17,736 nt of DNA, from assembly GCA_037447655.1 (NCBI GenBank), contig JBBHKE010000092.1:199433-217168 (forward strand). Reading direction: 5' to 3'. Both the position numbers and the translations under genes were made by a program. The DNA is from Zygnema cylindricum. Taxonomy: Eukaryota; Streptophyta; Zygnematophyceae; Zygnematales; Zygnemataceae. Shown one piece after another: positions 15,996 through 17,736 of this stretch (position 1 is its first letter; the number at the start of each line of letters is the position of its first letter). The notes below the pieces were generated by a model, which made no database searches, had not been told where the DNA came from, and was given only the letters and a program-made list of their open reading frames with translations.

Positions 15996-16650
15996 GGCAT
16001 ATTGTGTGGGCCTACTTTCACCTACTTTTGAACTATGCTTTTCATACACGTACGTACATGTTCCATGTTTTCCGTACTTTTTAGGGTTTTTTTTTTTAGG
16101 GTACATTAAAGTACATAACCGTTCATTTCAATATAGTTACCTTACATTTATGTACATTGTTCGTACTTTTCGTACGTTTAGGGTTATTATACGAGGGAAT
16201 TTAGGATTTCTAGGGTACCGCGGCGTACGTTCCTTTATACTACTACCTTAGATTTTCCGAACTTTCATGCTTTTCAAGGTACACTTTCCGTATAAGTCCG
16301 TACATTTCCGTTTATTCTCAGTAGTTTTAAAGATTTTTTAAGGATTTTTGGATTACACTTTTTGTACACTTTTCGTACATTTTCGTACAAAATATGGTAT
16401 GATATGTACGACAAATATGAAACAGACGAATTTTACTTAGTTTTCGTAAAAAAGTCGAAATCCGTACGAATTGGACATCAACGTTTTTTTTGAAGTTTTT
16501 GAATCGAGAGGGCAGATTAATCCCAAACTTGGAGCTGACCTTCAAACCGTAAACCGTCCGTTTTGATTTAGCGCGTTACAGTTACAATGCGACTTGACAG
16601 CTACGGAAACGCGCCCTTGTGGCAAGACTATGCTTCCGGTCAACCGATAC

Positions 16651-16710
16651 TAGTGTTGGGTATCGAAGACAACTTGCCGATATTCGATATTTACCCGGTA
16701 CCCAACACTA
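16651..16710. repeat. 15-bp inverted repeat with 30-base loop
   Basis: TAGTGTTGGGTATCG (16651-16665) pairs with CGGTACCCAACACTA (16696-16710) with one non-Watson-Crick position. ACCGATAC flanks both outer ends in the same orientation (16643-16650 and 16711-16718), like an 8-base direct duplication outside an inverted repeat. It lies in a locally more GC-rich stretch. Confidence 0.65.
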
Positions 16711-17240
16711 ACCGATACAACCGATTTAGGAAACGTGAAGTTAACGTCATTTGGAGTCGGGCGAAAACCAATCAGCGGCAACTTGTCGGTGGCCAGTTTT
16801 GGATTGGGCTCCGATTGGCCAATTTTCTAGGTCAAAAAACTGTCGTTTTGCGAAATGCACCCGAACTGCAAACGCTCAATGAATGGTTTTGTCGCGGGCA
16901 ATGAAACGGAAAATTAAAACAAAATTCTTCACCAAATTTCACTGTAAAATTTTCGAAAAACTTTTTTGATTCCACAAACAGGAAACAAATTCGCTGACAT
17001 TTGGGATTTGTTCCCGAAAAAAATATAGTCGCGCAAAGCAGGCATAAAAAAAAATACCAAATATTTTTATTATTCCCGACGTTTTTTTTAATTTTGGTTG
17101 TAATGGTCGCATGGCGAGTGAATGGTCAAAATTTTGACCCGCGTTATTTTCAAAGTTTTTCAATGATCCGTACATTATTGTACTTGACCATAGTGCGGCC
17201 ATTCAAAGTAAGTACAGTACTTTTTGCGTGTTGACCAAGA

Positions 17241-17599
17241 TAGGTTTACCTGTTTTCTTGTCCGTACAGCGTCCTTTCACGTCCCCATCATGATGTCATT
17301 CCTAAATTAACATTTTCAGACGAAGAAAACGACAAATTTTGGGTAATCCGTCCAATTGCTGCTCCCACCGACAATTCTGCCCTTCCCCCCCAGGCTAAGC
17401 CCCAAAATTCCGCGTTGACTCTCACTGTCTCATTTCTCTCCTCTCCCTCTACCCCTTCTCCCCCCTTCCCTCGACCACCCTGTCTCCCTTCAGTCCCTCT
17501 CACAATTTCCCTCTCTCTCTCTCGCGGATCACATTTCACCTTTGACCACAATGGAGGTTGCTATCCTACTCAAAGGGAAAAGGTACAACGATTTAAAAC
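17241..17599 (+). other. CT-rich stretch with an open but unassigned + frame
   Basis: One + strand frame is free of stops from about 17243 to the window end, reading SDEENDKFWVIRP and then S/P/L-rich residues. It lacks a recognisable domain, and about 17430-17525 is a CT microsatellite. The antisense frame (17288-17551) is its shadow or the reverse. I do not call a gene. Confidence 0.3.
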
Positions 17600-17673
17600 G
17601 GGGGAGAGAGGGAGAGGGAGAGGGAGAGGGAGAGGGAGAGGGAGAGGGGGAGGGAGAGGGAGAGGGAGAGGGA

Positions 17674-17727
<54 letters not shown>

Positions 17728-17736
17728 GAGAGAGAG
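17600..17736 (+). repeat. GGGAGA/GA microsatellite at the window end
   Basis: GGGAGA hexamers from about 17600, passing into pure GA dinucleotides, and running off the window. It is purine on the + strand, the opposite bias of all the intronic CT tracts to the left. Confidence 0.95.

Larger units (their letters stand above)
14144..17240. other. Gene-poor block enriched in GTAC motifs
   Basis: No gene is recognised in these 3 kb. From about 14740 to 17270 the tetramer GTAC, often in TCCGTACTTTT or TTCGTACATTT contexts, occurs about 40 times by hand count, several-fold above expectation for this composition. Frames of 72 to 105 codons (14720-14986, 16006-16251, 16587-16904, 17001-17234) show no known motif. 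Small structures inside are listed separately. Confidence 0.5.

Noticed and set aside
16587-16904. 105-codon frame in a locally GC-richer stretch
   Set aside because: No recognisable motif, contains an inverted repeat, and no promoter or splice context; could be real but cannot be supported.
17551-17582. Possible first coding exon (MEVAILLKGK) with good start context ACAATGG and a following AG|gtacaa
   Set aside because: Only ten codons, and the next exon would lie beyond the window; too little evidence.

Overview
The window is nuclear eukaryotic DNA: intron-rich, with long pyrimidine-rich and microsatellite introns, spliced exons joined by GT..AG introns, and transposable elements. Several features point to the plant lineage (streptophytes). 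The helicase exons match, from memory, a land-plant SEN1/UPF1-like P-loop family (Arabidopsis At4g30100/At2g19120 type). The leucine-rich-repeat exons each carry one repeat and are all split in phase 2, as in plant LRR genes. There is an SPPP-type proline-rich tail, and a retroelement primer site matching plant initiator-Met tRNA. A charophyte green alga is my best guess; the species is not determined.

Layout. Positions 1-1214 hold purine-rich degenerate repeats and featureless DNA. Positions 1215-4107 hold three + strand exons of the SEN1-like helicase, cut off at a C-run and an assembly gap (4395-4404). Positions 4686-12231 hold eight + strand exons of an LRR + EGF-like + proline-rich (extensin-like) protein whose 5' end is missing at the same gap. 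Its 2.7 kb second intron contains a 1,073 bp element with 20 bp terminal inverted repeats and a TTA target duplication (PIF/Harbinger-like), inside which sits a second foldback element. Positions 12284-17736 show no convincing gene. They hold a complete tiny LTR retroelement (12813-13322), a decayed Ty1/copia reverse-transcriptase fragment (13956-14143), a block rich in GTAC motifs, and a terminal GA-repeat.

The most interesting object is the 510 bp retroelement. It has two 222 bp LTRs that differ at one base, a 66 bp interior consisting of little more than a primer binding site and a polypurine tract, and a 5 bp target duplication (CCTTT). Each LTR contains a 72 nt cloverleaf-compatible tRNA-like sequence with perfect RNA polymerase III A and B boxes, preceded by a TATA box. 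It resembles a TRIM (terminal-repeat retrotransposon in miniature), but with a tRNA-type internal promoter in the LTR, analogous to the 5S-type promoter of Cassandra elements. The whole element lacks a TTTT tract, so a Pol III transcript begun in the 5' LTR could in principle cross the element.

The two protein genes have no evident functional link. The helicase would act on RNA or RNA:DNA hybrids, and the LRR protein would be secreted or act at the cell wall. All exon models come from reading frame, splice signals and family resemblance only.
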